Of a stretch of 29,617 nt of DNA, positions 16,667 to 24,035 are shown one piece after another. The notes beneath the pieces were generated by a model. The model was not told where the DNA came from. It worked only from the letters and a program-made list of their open reading frames with translations, and ran no database searches. Position 1 is the stretch's first letter, and the number at the start of each line of letters is the position of its first letter. The position numbers and the translations under genes were made by a program. Source of the DNA: JAZDLC01 sp043802345 (GTDB taxonomy: Bacteria; Planctomycetota; B15-G4; JADJEK01). The DNA lies in contig JAZDLC010000379.1 in NCBI GenBank assembly GCA_043802345.1, positions 1 to 29,617 on the forward strand, written 5' to 3'.

Positions 16667-17009
16667 ATCCATGTTTCCTTCTCCCGGAGTGCTACGAGTC
16701 GGCGTTCGTGAAGGTGCCATCCTGCAGACTGAAGTACCAGGCCACTGCAGCCTCCCAACTGGATCAAGTACCCGGCATCAGCACACCTCCAGAGGCCAGA
16801 CCCGACCCATCCCCCCGGGTTCGGTGTGGACTTACATGATGGGGTTCACCGCGCGGTCGCCGGCCGCAACCAAACGGAGAGGCGCCGGGCATGGATCCCG
16901 TACTCGTCCTCGCGGGCACGGGAACTCGAGTACGAGTACGGGAAGATCTGCGCGTGCTGCGGAGAATTCGCAGGCAAGTAGCACGGGACGCCGACCACGA
17001 TGCTGGCGA
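16667..17009. other. Gene-poor spacer with an inverted repeat
   Basis: No convincing gene is present between the protease terminator and the convergent nucleotidyltransferase-like gene. Open frames here are short, rich in Arg, Ser and Pro, and lack ribosome-binding sites. The only clear structure is the inverted repeat at 16897-16942, listed separately. Confidence 0.5.
16897..16942. repeat. 11-bp inverted repeat with 24-nt loop
   Basis: Arm CCCGTACTCGT (16897-16907) is the exact complement of ACGAGTACGGG (16932-16942). The loop contains a further small palindrome, ACTCGAGT. The TACTCG/CGAGTA units look like remnants of a simple hexamer repeat. It might act as a terminator for the flanking convergent genes or be a decayed repeat; no T-tract follows on either strand. 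Confidence 0.5.
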
Positions 17010-17561
17010 TCAGCCGTCCGGGTCGTCGAGGAGACGTCCGAGCCTCTCCGAGAGGGGAGGCGGTAGCCGATCGAGCCACGATCGGTCGACGAGACCGACG
17101 TCGATCAGATCCCGGAGGTGCATTCGATCCTTGTCGCGAAACGACGTGAGCTTCATGCGCACCAGCGCCTCGAGACGCAGCAGACGGAAGGAACCCACTT
17201 GATCCGCTTCGGCAACATCCGGCGCGGGATTCGGATACTCGGGCCGGACTCTCTCGGCGGCAAAAACCACATGCACTGCGTCTCTGGCCGTCCCGTCCGG
17301 GCCGTCCAGGAACATCTCCACTCCAGCCGCACGGCGGCGAACGAAGCCGGCGTCGCACAGCGCCGACGAAGCTCGCTCCAGGTGGGCACGGCGCAGCAGG
17401 AGGTCGACGTCGCGTGTGTTTCGGACCGCCGATTCATCCACGCGTGAGACCCAGGCGGCCACGGCGTTACCGCCGATGAGGGCGTACGGAACGCCGGCTC
17501 GTTCCAGGGCATCTGTGGCACGCAACAGGCGTTCGCGGACCTTCTCCACGGCTGTGATCAT
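17010..17561 (-). CDS. Nucleotidyltransferase-like protein (AbiEii/MNT-type fold)
   Basis: This is a soluble protein of about 183 aa. The core shows the signature of the polymerase-beta nucleotidyltransferase fold as it appears in AbiEii-like and related proteins: a helix, then YALIGGNAVAAW (about residues 24-35), then TRDVDLLL with the paired aspartates about 15 residues later. The later part (LVRMKLTSFRDKDRMHLRDL) matches the helical region of this family, where a lysine and a D-x-x-D/H-x-x-D-L motif recur. The ATG at 17561 sits directly against a GGGAAAGG stretch; a GTG at 17549 has better spacing from it and could be the true start. No antitoxin-like partner (for example an AbiEi-type HTH protein) is adjacent, so a toxin role is not supported. 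Confidence 0.7.
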   Translation of the reverse strand: MITAVEKVRERLLRATDALERAGVPYALIGGNAVAAWVSRVDESAVRNTRDVDLLLRRAHLERASSALCDAGFVRRRAAGVEMFLDGPDGTARDAVHVVFAAERVRPEYPNPAPDVAEADQVGSFRLLRLEALVRMKLTSFRDKDRMHLRDLIDVGLVDRSWLDRLPPPLSERLGRLLDDPDG

Positions 17562-17750
17562 CCTTTCCCACGATACCGGGCCGATCCGCAACAAATCCGC
17601 ACCTCTTGTCGTTGTGGCTCGCGGGTCAGAGCACGCTGGGGGCATTCCGCCCCACCCCATGGCTCGGCTCATTGTACCGCATGGGTTCCCCGCTTTCCAA
17701 GGTGGGCAGTCGCCCCCGTCCGGTCGGCCGGGGGCCGGCTCCAGCCGCTT

Positions 17751-17996
17751 TCAGGACTTCAGTGCGGGCACCACGTCGGTGGTCAGCTTGTGCGGTCCCC
17801 AGAGGATTTCGAGCGTGATCTTCTTGTCCTTGGTGACGAACTCGACGCTCAACTCCTCCTCGATCTCCTCCTGAACGGAGTGGGCGAGCGGGATGACCTC
17901 GCCGCCCTTGACCTAGGAGGTCAGGAAGGGGTCGGTGCACATCTTCTGGACGCGGGCGGCGGCGGCAGCGGCAATGAGAGCGGTCTTCTTCAACAT
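17751..17996 (-). pseudogene. Small ORF interrupted by an in-frame amber codon
   Basis: From an ATG at 17996, preceded by GGGGGAG nine bases upstream, the frame reads MLKKTALIAAAAARVQKMCT and continues to ...PFLTS. It then meets TAG at 17913-17915. In the same frame the reading continues with protein-like sequence (VKGGEVIPLAHSVQEEIEEE, later KKITLEILWGPHKLTT) to a TGA at 17751. The full frame is 82 codons including stop. There is no ATG or well-placed GTG after the TAG to start a second protein. The charged, amphipathic composition after the stop suggests one original gene, with TAG possibly from TGG (Trp). TAG is used as an ordinary stop by at least four other genes in this window, which argues against general recoding. 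It could be a nonsense mutation, a sequence error, or specific readthrough. The family is not recognised. Confidence 0.5.
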
Positions 17997-18092
17997 CTCG
18001 TGAGACTCCCCCGATCGGTCGGCAGACGGACTTGCGCGGGGCAGCCCTTCTACGGGTCGCGACGGGCGGTGTGGGAGGAAAAGGGGGTGGCC

Positions 18093-19745
18093 TCAGTATC
18101 CTGCCTGCTTGTCGACCACGTTCAGCAGCGGCTCGCCAGTGGCGAAGCGGCGCAGGTTTTCCACATACAGCCAGAGCATGCGATCCCCTTGTTCCCGGGA
18201 GCGAGCGGCCACGTGCGGCGTGATCAGGACATTCGGCAGCCGCCAGAGCGGATGGTCGGAAGGGAGCGGTTCGGGATCGGTGACGTCCAGTCCAGCGCCT
18301 TGAATCGAACCCTTCCGCAGGGCCTTGGTGAGCGCCTCCGTGTCAACGGTCCTGCCGCGTCCCACGTTGATGAAGAGAGCGCTTTCCTTCATCGCGTCGA
18401 AGAAGGCCCGGCCGATCACCTGTTCGGTCTCGGCGGTGTGCGGCAGGCAGTTCACCACCACGTCCGCTTCCCTCGCCAGCGTCACCGCCTCATCCGGCAG
18501 GCCGACCTTCTCCACGTACTCCGGCCCTTCCCTTGAACTGCGGCGCGTTGCCAGCACCCGCATGCCGAGGGCGTCCGCCCGCCTGGCCACCTCGGTGCCG
18601 ATTCCTCCCAGCCCCAGGACCAGCAGGGTCTTGCCGTGCAACTCCACCAGGTCTTCGGTTTGAACCAGTTTCGCCCGATCCCACTCCCCCGCCTCCTGCG
18701 ACTCCACCGCGGTCCGCAGGCCCCGGCTCAGGAAAAGGAGCAGCGCCAGGGCATGCTCGGCGATCGGCACGCCTGCCAGGCGCTTGCCGTTGGTCAGCAC
18801 GATCTCTCGTTTCACGAGCTCTGGGTCCGCGAGGTATCGTTCCACGCCGGCCGATCCGACCTGGATCCAGCGCAAGTGTCCCCCCTGCCCGACCAGGGCG
18901 GCGTCGCACAACCCGATCAGGCCGTCCCCATCTTCCACGGCCCCGACCGCCTCTTCCCGCCCCTTCACGAAGACCAGTTCCACGCCCGGGGCCGCCTCGA
19001 GGAATCTCTCCCTCCAGCCATCGCCTGGATCCAGCACCACGACCTTCTTCGGCCGAGTCCAGCCCGCGCTGCCCCTTGTCGGCGAGGGCCCCTCCTCCAA
19101 CCCCAGATCGTGCAGTGGTTCCGGCAGTTCTTCTAGTTGCCCGAGGATGCGGATCCGAACCAGGGAGATGCCACCGCGTGACATGTAGGAGGAGAGACCG
19201 AGCGGCAGGGACGGCAACATCTCGGGGCGCAGGCTGAACGAGTGGCCGTCCCTGCGGACGGCGGCCACCAGTTCGTCGTCGATCCAGGCCTTGACCCTGG
19301 AGTCAGTCACCCGCACCCTCAGCCTGACCTCCTGCCCCTTGTTGAATCTGCGAAAGGACGTGGTCTCGTTGGAGGAGGCGTCCGCGCCATCGATGCAGGA
19401 CAAACCCACGAGCGCTCCGCCCCAACCGCCCGGAATCAGGGTGGCGTGCTCCTCCCCGACCGGAAAGGTCAGGCCGCAGAAGAAGTCGTTCCCGTCGACG
19501 CGCGCGGCGCGCACCTCGAGTTCGAAGCCGGTCCGCGGTAGTTCTTTGGTGTAGGAGACCCCCGTCAGAGGTTGGCCGAAACCGAGTTGCATCCGGCCGT
19601 CGTCAACCGAAACCGGGCCACCGCCGGCGAAATCGCTGATCCGCCATCCGGCCAGCGAAGCGCCATCGAACAGGCTGACCCATCCCGGATCCCGGTCAGC
19701 CGCGCCCAGCGAGACAAGAAGGACGGTCTGCCACAGTATATTCAT
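18093..19745 (-). CDS. DUF1080/LamG-like domain fused to D-2-hydroxyacid dehydrogenase
   Basis: This is a 550-aa two-domain protein. The ATG at 19745 follows GAGGA by 6 nt. Residues 1-16 look like a short signal peptide or membrane anchor (MNILWQTVLLVSLGAA). Residues about 20-203 begin GWVSLFDGASLAGWR, the typical opening of DUF1080 (3-keto-disaccharide hydrolase) domains, and continue as a concanavalin-like beta-sandwich. Residues about 230-550 are a D-isomer-specific 2-hydroxyacid dehydrogenase: NAD-binding GLGGIG at 378-383, catalytic R463 (INVGRGRTVD), E492 (DPEPLP) and H511 (TPHVA). All three catalytic residues are in place. The dehydrogenase should reduce 2-oxoacids or oxidise D-2-hydroxyacids with NAD(P), which conflicts with an exported location. 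I do not know this fusion from characterised proteins. It is divergent from the sulfatase gene at 20013. Confidence 0.88.
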   Translation of the reverse strand: MNILWQTVLLVSLGAADRDPGWVSLFDGASLAGWRISDFAGGGPVSVDDGRMQLGFGQPLTGVSYTKELPRTGFELEVRAARVDGNDFFCGLTFPVGEEHATLIPGGWGGALVGLSCIDGADASSNETTSFRRFNKGQEVRLRVRVTDSRVKAWIDDELVAAVRRDGHSFSLRPEMLPSLPLGLSSYMSRGGISLVRIRILGQLEELPEPLHDLGLEEGPSPTRGSAGWTRPKKVVVLDPGDGWRERFLEAAPGVELVFVKGREEAVGAVEDGDGLIGLCDAALVGQGGHLRWIQVGSAGVERYLADPELVKREIVLTNGKRLAGVPIAEHALALLLFLSRGLRTAVESQEAGEWDRAKLVQTEDLVELHGKTLLVLGLGGIGTEVARRADALGMRVLATRRSSREGPEYVEKVGLPDEAVTLAREADVVVNCLPHTAETEQVIGRAFFDAMKESALFINVGRGRTVDTEALTKALRKGSIQGAGLDVTDPEPLPSDHPLWRLPNVLITPHVAARSREQGDRMLWLYVENLRRFATGEPLLNVVDKQAGY

Positions 19746-20012
19746 GTCGATCCTCGTTCTCGGGAGTGCCGTTCGCCGGCCGCGACTCGCATAAGTCCAG
19801 GCGGATGCTGGCGTTCGCCGCCCCGGCAGGCCCGCGGGAGACTGCCGGGCGGGACTCGCCTGTTGCCCGACCGCCAGTTGGATGTTACAAGTTTAGGTGT
19901 GTCTTTGGGACATTGAGACTCGGTTCAGAGCGCCGGTTGCGGCGTGTGCTTTGGTGTTCGTTCACCCAGCACCAGCTCTTGGTAGGTTAGCCCGCCAACA
20001 ACAGGATGCGCG
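19746..20012. promoter_or_regulatory. Divergent intergenic region between the dehydrogenase fusion and sulfatase 1
   Basis: Two genes diverge from this 267-bp gap, so both promoters should lie here. It contains a locally AT-richer stretch at about 19878-19920 (around GATGTTACAAGTTTAGG), unusual for this GC-rich window. No confident -35/-10 pair or operator was identified. Confidence 0.3.
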
Positions 20013-21881
20013 ATGCACTCTTCCCTTGCGAAATCGGCCTCGCTTCTAGCCCTCTTCCTCATCATCAGCCCGCTGTCTGTCGCACGCGCACAATCCGGTT
20101 CCCCGAGTGGCTCCAGGGCCGCCCCACCCGCCCATCGGGGAAGTCCGAAGAGCACCGGCATTGCTCCAACCAGGAACTTCCTGGTGGTGGTGGGCGATGA
20201 CCTGGGAGTCGACATGGTCGGCGCCTACGGCGTCGGAACCGATCGCCCACCGACTCCGAACCTCGATTCTCTCGCGGCCCGCGGCGTGCTCTTCGCCAAT
20301 GCCTGGTCCAACCCGGTCTGCTCACCCACCCGGGCCACGCTGCAGACCGGCAGGTACTCGTTTCGAACCGGAATCGGCATGGGAGTGCCCTGTTTGACCA
20401 CACCGTACGGTCTGCCGGACAAGGAGGTGACTCTGGCGGAAATGCTGCAGTTTTCCACCACCGGAACCTACGCGACTGCAGCCATCGGCAAGTGGCACCT
20501 CTCCACGAACAGCGAAAACAACTTGCTGCTGGCTCCCAATCTCCAGGGATACAGCCACTACGAGGGACATCTCTGTGGCGAGGTGGGTGACTACTACAAC
20601 TGGCTCAAGACCACCAACGGACAGAACAGCCAGGTCCACGAGTACGCGACAATCCACAACACCAACGCCGCCCTCCAGTGGATTGCCAACGCGACCGAGC
20701 CGTGGCTCTGCTACGTGTCCTACAACAACCCGCACAGCCCGTTCCATGCCCCTCCACCAAGCCTGCACACGACCGATCTCAGTGGGGCGCCTCCTCCCTC
20801 GGTCGATCCTCGGCCTTACTACAAGGCCCAGGTTGAAGCCATGGACACGGAGATTGGCCGCCTCCTCTCGGAACTCGGCCCGAAGCTCGGCCGCACCGAT
20901 GTCTTCTTCGTCGGCGACAACGGAACTCCGGGGACTGTCATTCGAAGCCCATTCATCGAGACCCACGGAAAGGGAACGGTCTATCAGGGCGGCATCCACG
21001 TGCCGCTCATCGTCGCTGGACCGTCTGTGAAGCGGCTGGGCACCTGTGAAGCACTGGTCGGCACGGTCGACCTGTTCTCGACCATCGCGGAAATCGCCGG
21101 CGTCAAGGTCGACGAACTTCCGATCCCCGATCGGCAGCTTGACTCGGTCAGCATGCTTCCATACCTCAAGGATCCTGCCACGGTGTCGATTCGGAAGTCG
21201 ATTCTGGCGGAGACATTCGGGCAGAACGGGGCCGACGCGGGACTTAGGACTTGCCCCCCGGGAATGAACGTCTGTCAGCCCGACATCGGGTACTCGGGTC
21301 CGGGCCAGTCTCGTCTCGAGGTGTGCGGGCAGCCGCTGTACGCCCAGAATCATGCCAGCCTGCGGCTGACAGGCGCGCCGCTCAACGCTCCGGCGTTGTT
21401 CTACGTGGCGGCCGACCTCCTCCCCCGGCCGATGTTCGGCGGCATCGTCGCCCCACTGCCGGATTTCAACCCGGCGATCGTGTTCACCGACGCAAACGGC
21501 GAGTACGCAATTCCAAACCTCTCGCTCCTCGACTACTACGGGTACATCCTTTTCCAGAACAAGAAGATCGTCTATCTGCAGTTCGTCACCCTGGACCCCC
21601 CGAAGCGAGATCGATTCAGCATCTCGAACACCGTGGCGATCCAGCTCCCTGGGTGGAATTTGAAGGCCGTCCGAGGTGAACGCTACAAGCTCATCGCCGA
21701 CGTTACAGGCGGTCCCATAGAATTTTACGACCTTCAGATCGATCCGTACGAGAGCGACGATCTACTCCTGCGGAGCCTGAGCCCGACGGAGCAGGACCGA
21801 TTCAACGCCCTCTGGACGGAACTCACCAGCACCCTCGACCCAAACCTGCCGGGAGCCTGTGTTCCTCATTACGGCCCCTGA
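20013..21881 (+). CDS. Secreted sulfatase 1, with beta-sandwich segment inserted in the fold
   Basis: This is a 622-aa type I sulfatase that should hydrolyse sulfate esters, probably on glycans, outside the cytoplasm. A signal peptide (residues about 1-26, ending ARAQ) follows an AGGATG ribosome-binding site. Metal-binding D62-D63 (VVVGDDLG), the modification motif C103-S-P-T-R (cysteine converted to formylglycine by a sulfatase-modifying enzyme), GKWHLS, and D302-N303-G (VGDNGTP) are all present. Between the strand ILAETFGQNG and the usual C-terminal motif (KAVRGERYKLI, then EFYDLQIDPYE), residues about 438-545 hold an additional domain (LYAQNHASLRL, FGGIVAPLPDF, VFTDANGEYAIP, SISNTVAIQL). 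No partner sulfatase-activating gene is in the window. A paralogue follows 261 bp downstream. Confidence 0.93.
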   Translation: MHSSLAKSASLLALFLIISPLSVARAQSGSPSGSRAAPPAHRGSPKSTGIAPTRNFLVVVGDDLGVDMVGAYGVGTDRPPTPNLDSLAARGVLFANAWSNPVCSPTRATLQTGRYSFRTGIGMGVPCLTTPYGLPDKEVTLAEMLQFSTTGTYATAAIGKWHLSTNSENNLLLAPNLQGYSHYEGHLCGEVGDYYNWLKTTNGQNSQVHEYATIHNTNAALQWIANATEPWLCYVSYNNPHSPFHAPPPSLHTTDLSGAPPPSVDPRPYYKAQVEAMDTEIGRLLSELGPKLGRTDVFFVGDNGTPGTVIRSPFIETHGKGTVYQGGIHVPLIVAGPSVKRLGTCEALVGTVDLFSTIAEIAGVKVDELPIPDRQLDSVSMLPYLKDPATVSIRKSILAETFGQNGADAGLRTCPPGMNVCQPDIGYSGPGQSRLEVCGQPLYAQNHASLRLTGAPLNAPALFYVAADLLPRPMFGGIVAPLPDFNPAIVFTDANGEYAIPNLSLLDYYGYILFQNKKIVYLQFVTLDPPKRDRFSISNTVAIQLPGWNLKAVRGERYKLIADVTGGPIEFYDLQIDPYESDDLLLRSLSPTEQDRFNALWTELTSTLDPNLPGACVPHYGP

Positions 21882-21936
21882 CGGACCGTCAGAGGATCTC
21901 ACGATGGCCTAGCCGAGCGGGGCAGGACTGCGACAA

Positions 21937-21952
21937 GCCCCCACGCGGGGGC
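21937..21952 (+). terminator. GC hairpin after sulfatase 1
   Basis: The sequence GCCCCC-ACGC-GGGGGC forms a 6-bp all-GC stem 56 bp past the sulfatase 1 stop. No T-run follows. A separate 7-bp inverted repeat (CTGACGG/CCGTCAG) overlaps the stop codon itself at 21878-21892. Together they may limit read-through into the second sulfatase. Confidence 0.35.
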
Positions 21953-22142
21953 CGACGGAAGTTCGCGCACCCAGCGGTGGTTGCCACTCACAGGTTGCCC
22001 AGAAGCCCTGAGCATGATAAAACCGGGTGGTAGGTTCTGGCCTCACCTGGTCGAAGGGTGGGCGACTCGCAGCGAGGGAGTCGTCTTCGCTCGTAGCTTT
22101 CCGGCCCATTACCACCTCCGCAGTTGCACGGAACACTCCGAA

Positions 22143-24035
22143 ATGACCGGTACGCGTATTTGGATATTCGCACTTCTCACTGTCGGCGTTCTGGCGGCTG
22201 TGACGCCTGACCTGGATGCGCAGAAGACCACGGCTCGAAAGACCTCCTGGAAGGCCTCTGTTCACAAATCATCCCGGCAGGCATCCGTGCGACCTTGTTC
22301 GCCGGACGATGGAGGCCCCTTGTCGGCCGTGCCCGATCCTCCCGAGAACTTCCTGATCCTGGTGGCGGACGACATGGGTGTGGACATGGTGGGCGCCTAC
22401 GGAGTGGGCACTGACCTGCCGCCGACGCCCAACCTGGATGCCCTGGCCACGCAGGGAGTAAGGTTCACCAACGCCTGGTCGAATCCGGTCTGCTCACCGA
22501 CTCGCGCCGCCCTCCAGACCGGGCGATACTCCTTTCGCACGGGCGTGGGACAGGGAGTCGATTGTTCCCTCTCGCCCCTCACCCCGGCGAGCGATGGCCT
22601 ACCGAGCGCTGAGATCACCCTGCCGGAGATGTTGAAGCTCCGGACGGGGCAGCCCTACACCGCGGCCGCCTTCGGCAAGTGGCATCTCTCCACCGCACAC
22701 CAGGGAGGGCTCCTCGCACCGAATGTCCAGGGGTACGACCATTATGAGGGCCCCTTCTGCGGATCCCTCGCCGACTACTTCAACTGGACCAAGGTCACCA
22801 ACGGAACCACGTCGGTCGTCACCCAGTACGCAACCTCTCACCACGTGGACAATGCGCTGGCCTGGATCTCGCAGACCACCGGTCCCTGGATCTGCTACGT
22901 CGCCTTCAACAACCCGCACTCGCCCTATCATGCCCCACCGTCCAACCTGCACACGATCGATCTGAGCGGCGCCGGACCTCCCGAGCTCGACCCGCGACCG
23001 TACTTCAAGGCACAGGTAGAGGCCATGGACACGGAGATCGGCAGGCTGCTCGCGGGCCTTGGCTCACAGCTCGACGAGACCATGGTGGTGTTCGTCTCGG
23101 ACAACGGCACTCCGGATGAGGTCATTCAACCTCCGTTCGCCCCCGGAAGGGGGAAGCGATCGCTCTATCAGGGCGGCGTCAACGTCCCGTTCATCGTGTC
23201 AGGGCCGACGAACAAGACTCCGGGAACTTGCGACGCGCTGGTCGGGGTGACGGACCTGTTCGCCACACTGGCGGAGATCGCGGGAGTGGACCTGCACGAC
23301 GTGCACTCGCCCGGCAGGCAGTTTGACTCCGTCAGCCTGATCCCGTACCTGGTCAATCCGTCGACTCCCTCGATCCGCCAGTCGGTCGTCGCCGAGTGGT
23401 TCGGACCGAACGGACCGAAGGAGGGGCTGATGACCTCTCCGGCCAACACCTACTTGTGTCAGGCAGACCTGGGATACCAGGGGCCGGGCGCCGCCCTGCT
23501 GGCGGTTTGCGGTCAGCCGCTCTACCTCAACAACACTGCGTCCATGACCCTGACCAACGGGCCTGCTTCCTCGATGGCGACGCTCTACAGATCCCCCCTG
23601 CTCGACCCGAGGCCGCTCTACGGCGGCATCATCGCCCCGGCGGCCGGCATCGACCCGGAAATCGTGTTCACCGATCCGCTGGGACAGTTCGAGATCCCCA
23701 CCCTCGACCTTCAGGATTACTACACGCTGCGTGCGTACTACCCGGAATCCCAGACGATCTACGTGCAGATGGCCATCTACGATCCGCCACAGACCGGGGG
23801 ATACTCCATCAGCAACGCCGTCGGCATGGTCATGCCGGGGTGGAACATGAAGGCGATCCGGAATTCCCGGTACAAGCTGATCATCGACTTCGCGGGCGAC
23901 CTGCGGGAGTTTTATGACCTCACCGCCGATCCGTACGAACTGAACGAACTGATCGCCGGCGGACTGAACCCGGCGCAGCAGGCGGCGTACGATCAGCTCG
24001 AGGCCGAACTCCGAATCCTCATGGCATCGGAGTAG
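22143..24035 (+). CDS. Secreted sulfatase 2, paralogue of sulfatase 1, same inserted segment
   Basis: This is a 630-aa type I sulfatase. The ATG at 22143 is chosen because it opens a signal peptide (MTGTRIWIFALLTVGVLAA); in-frame starts upstream at 21981 and 22014 give an unconvincing leader. The ribosome-binding site is weak (GGAAC). A basic, Ser/Thr/Lys-rich stretch of about 35 residues separates signal and enzyme. Motifs match sulfatase 1: LVADDMGVDMVG, C117-S-P-T-R for formylglycine, FGKWHLS, and VSDNGTP. The additional domain lies at residues about 456-563 (LYLNNTASMTL, YGGIIAPAAGID, IVFTDPLGQFEIP, SISNAVGMVM) before KAIRNSRYKLI. The two proteins align nearly end to end, so this is a tandem duplication that has diverged. 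Its last 17 bp overlap the end of convergent rarA. Confidence 0.93.
   Translation: MTGTRIWIFALLTVGVLAAVTPDLDAQKTTARKTSWKASVHKSSRQASVRPCSPDDGGPLSAVPDPPENFLILVADDMGVDMVGAYGVGTDLPPTPNLDALATQGVRFTNAWSNPVCSPTRAALQTGRYSFRTGVGQGVDCSLSPLTPASDGLPSAEITLPEMLKLRTGQPYTAAAFGKWHLSTAHQGGLLAPNVQGYDHYEGPFCGSLADYFNWTKVTNGTTSVVTQYATSHHVDNALAWISQTTGPWICYVAFNNPHSPYHAPPSNLHTIDLSGAGPPELDPRPYFKAQVEAMDTEIGRLLAGLGSQLDETMVVFVSDNGTPDEVIQPPFAPGRGKRSLYQGGVNVPFIVSGPTNKTPGTCDALVGVTDLFATLAEIAGVDLHDVHSPGRQFDSVSLIPYLVNPSTPSIRQSVVAEWFGPNGPKEGLMTSPANTYLCQADLGYQGPGAALLAVCGQPLYLNNTASMTLTNGPASSMATLYRSPLLDPRPLYGGIIAPAAGIDPEIVFTDPLGQFEIPTLDLQDYYTLRAYYPESQTIYVQMAIYDPPQTGGYSISNAVGMVMPGWNMKAIRNSRYKLIIDFAGDLREFYDLTADPYELNELIAGGLNPAQQAAYDQLEAELRILMASE

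Noticed and set aside
16671..17066. Plus-strand open frame of 131 codons in the spacer
   Set aside because: No ribosome-binding site, Ser/Arg/Thr-rich composition, overlaps the nucleotidyltransferase-like gene.
17010..17561. AbiE-type toxin-antitoxin system
   Set aside because: Only the nucleotidyltransferase-like half is seen; no adjacent AbiEi-like antitoxin gene was found.
17626..17940. Minus-strand open frame of 104 codons
   Set aside because: Overlaps the amber-interrupted gene in another frame, Arg/Gly/Pro-rich, no ribosome-binding site.
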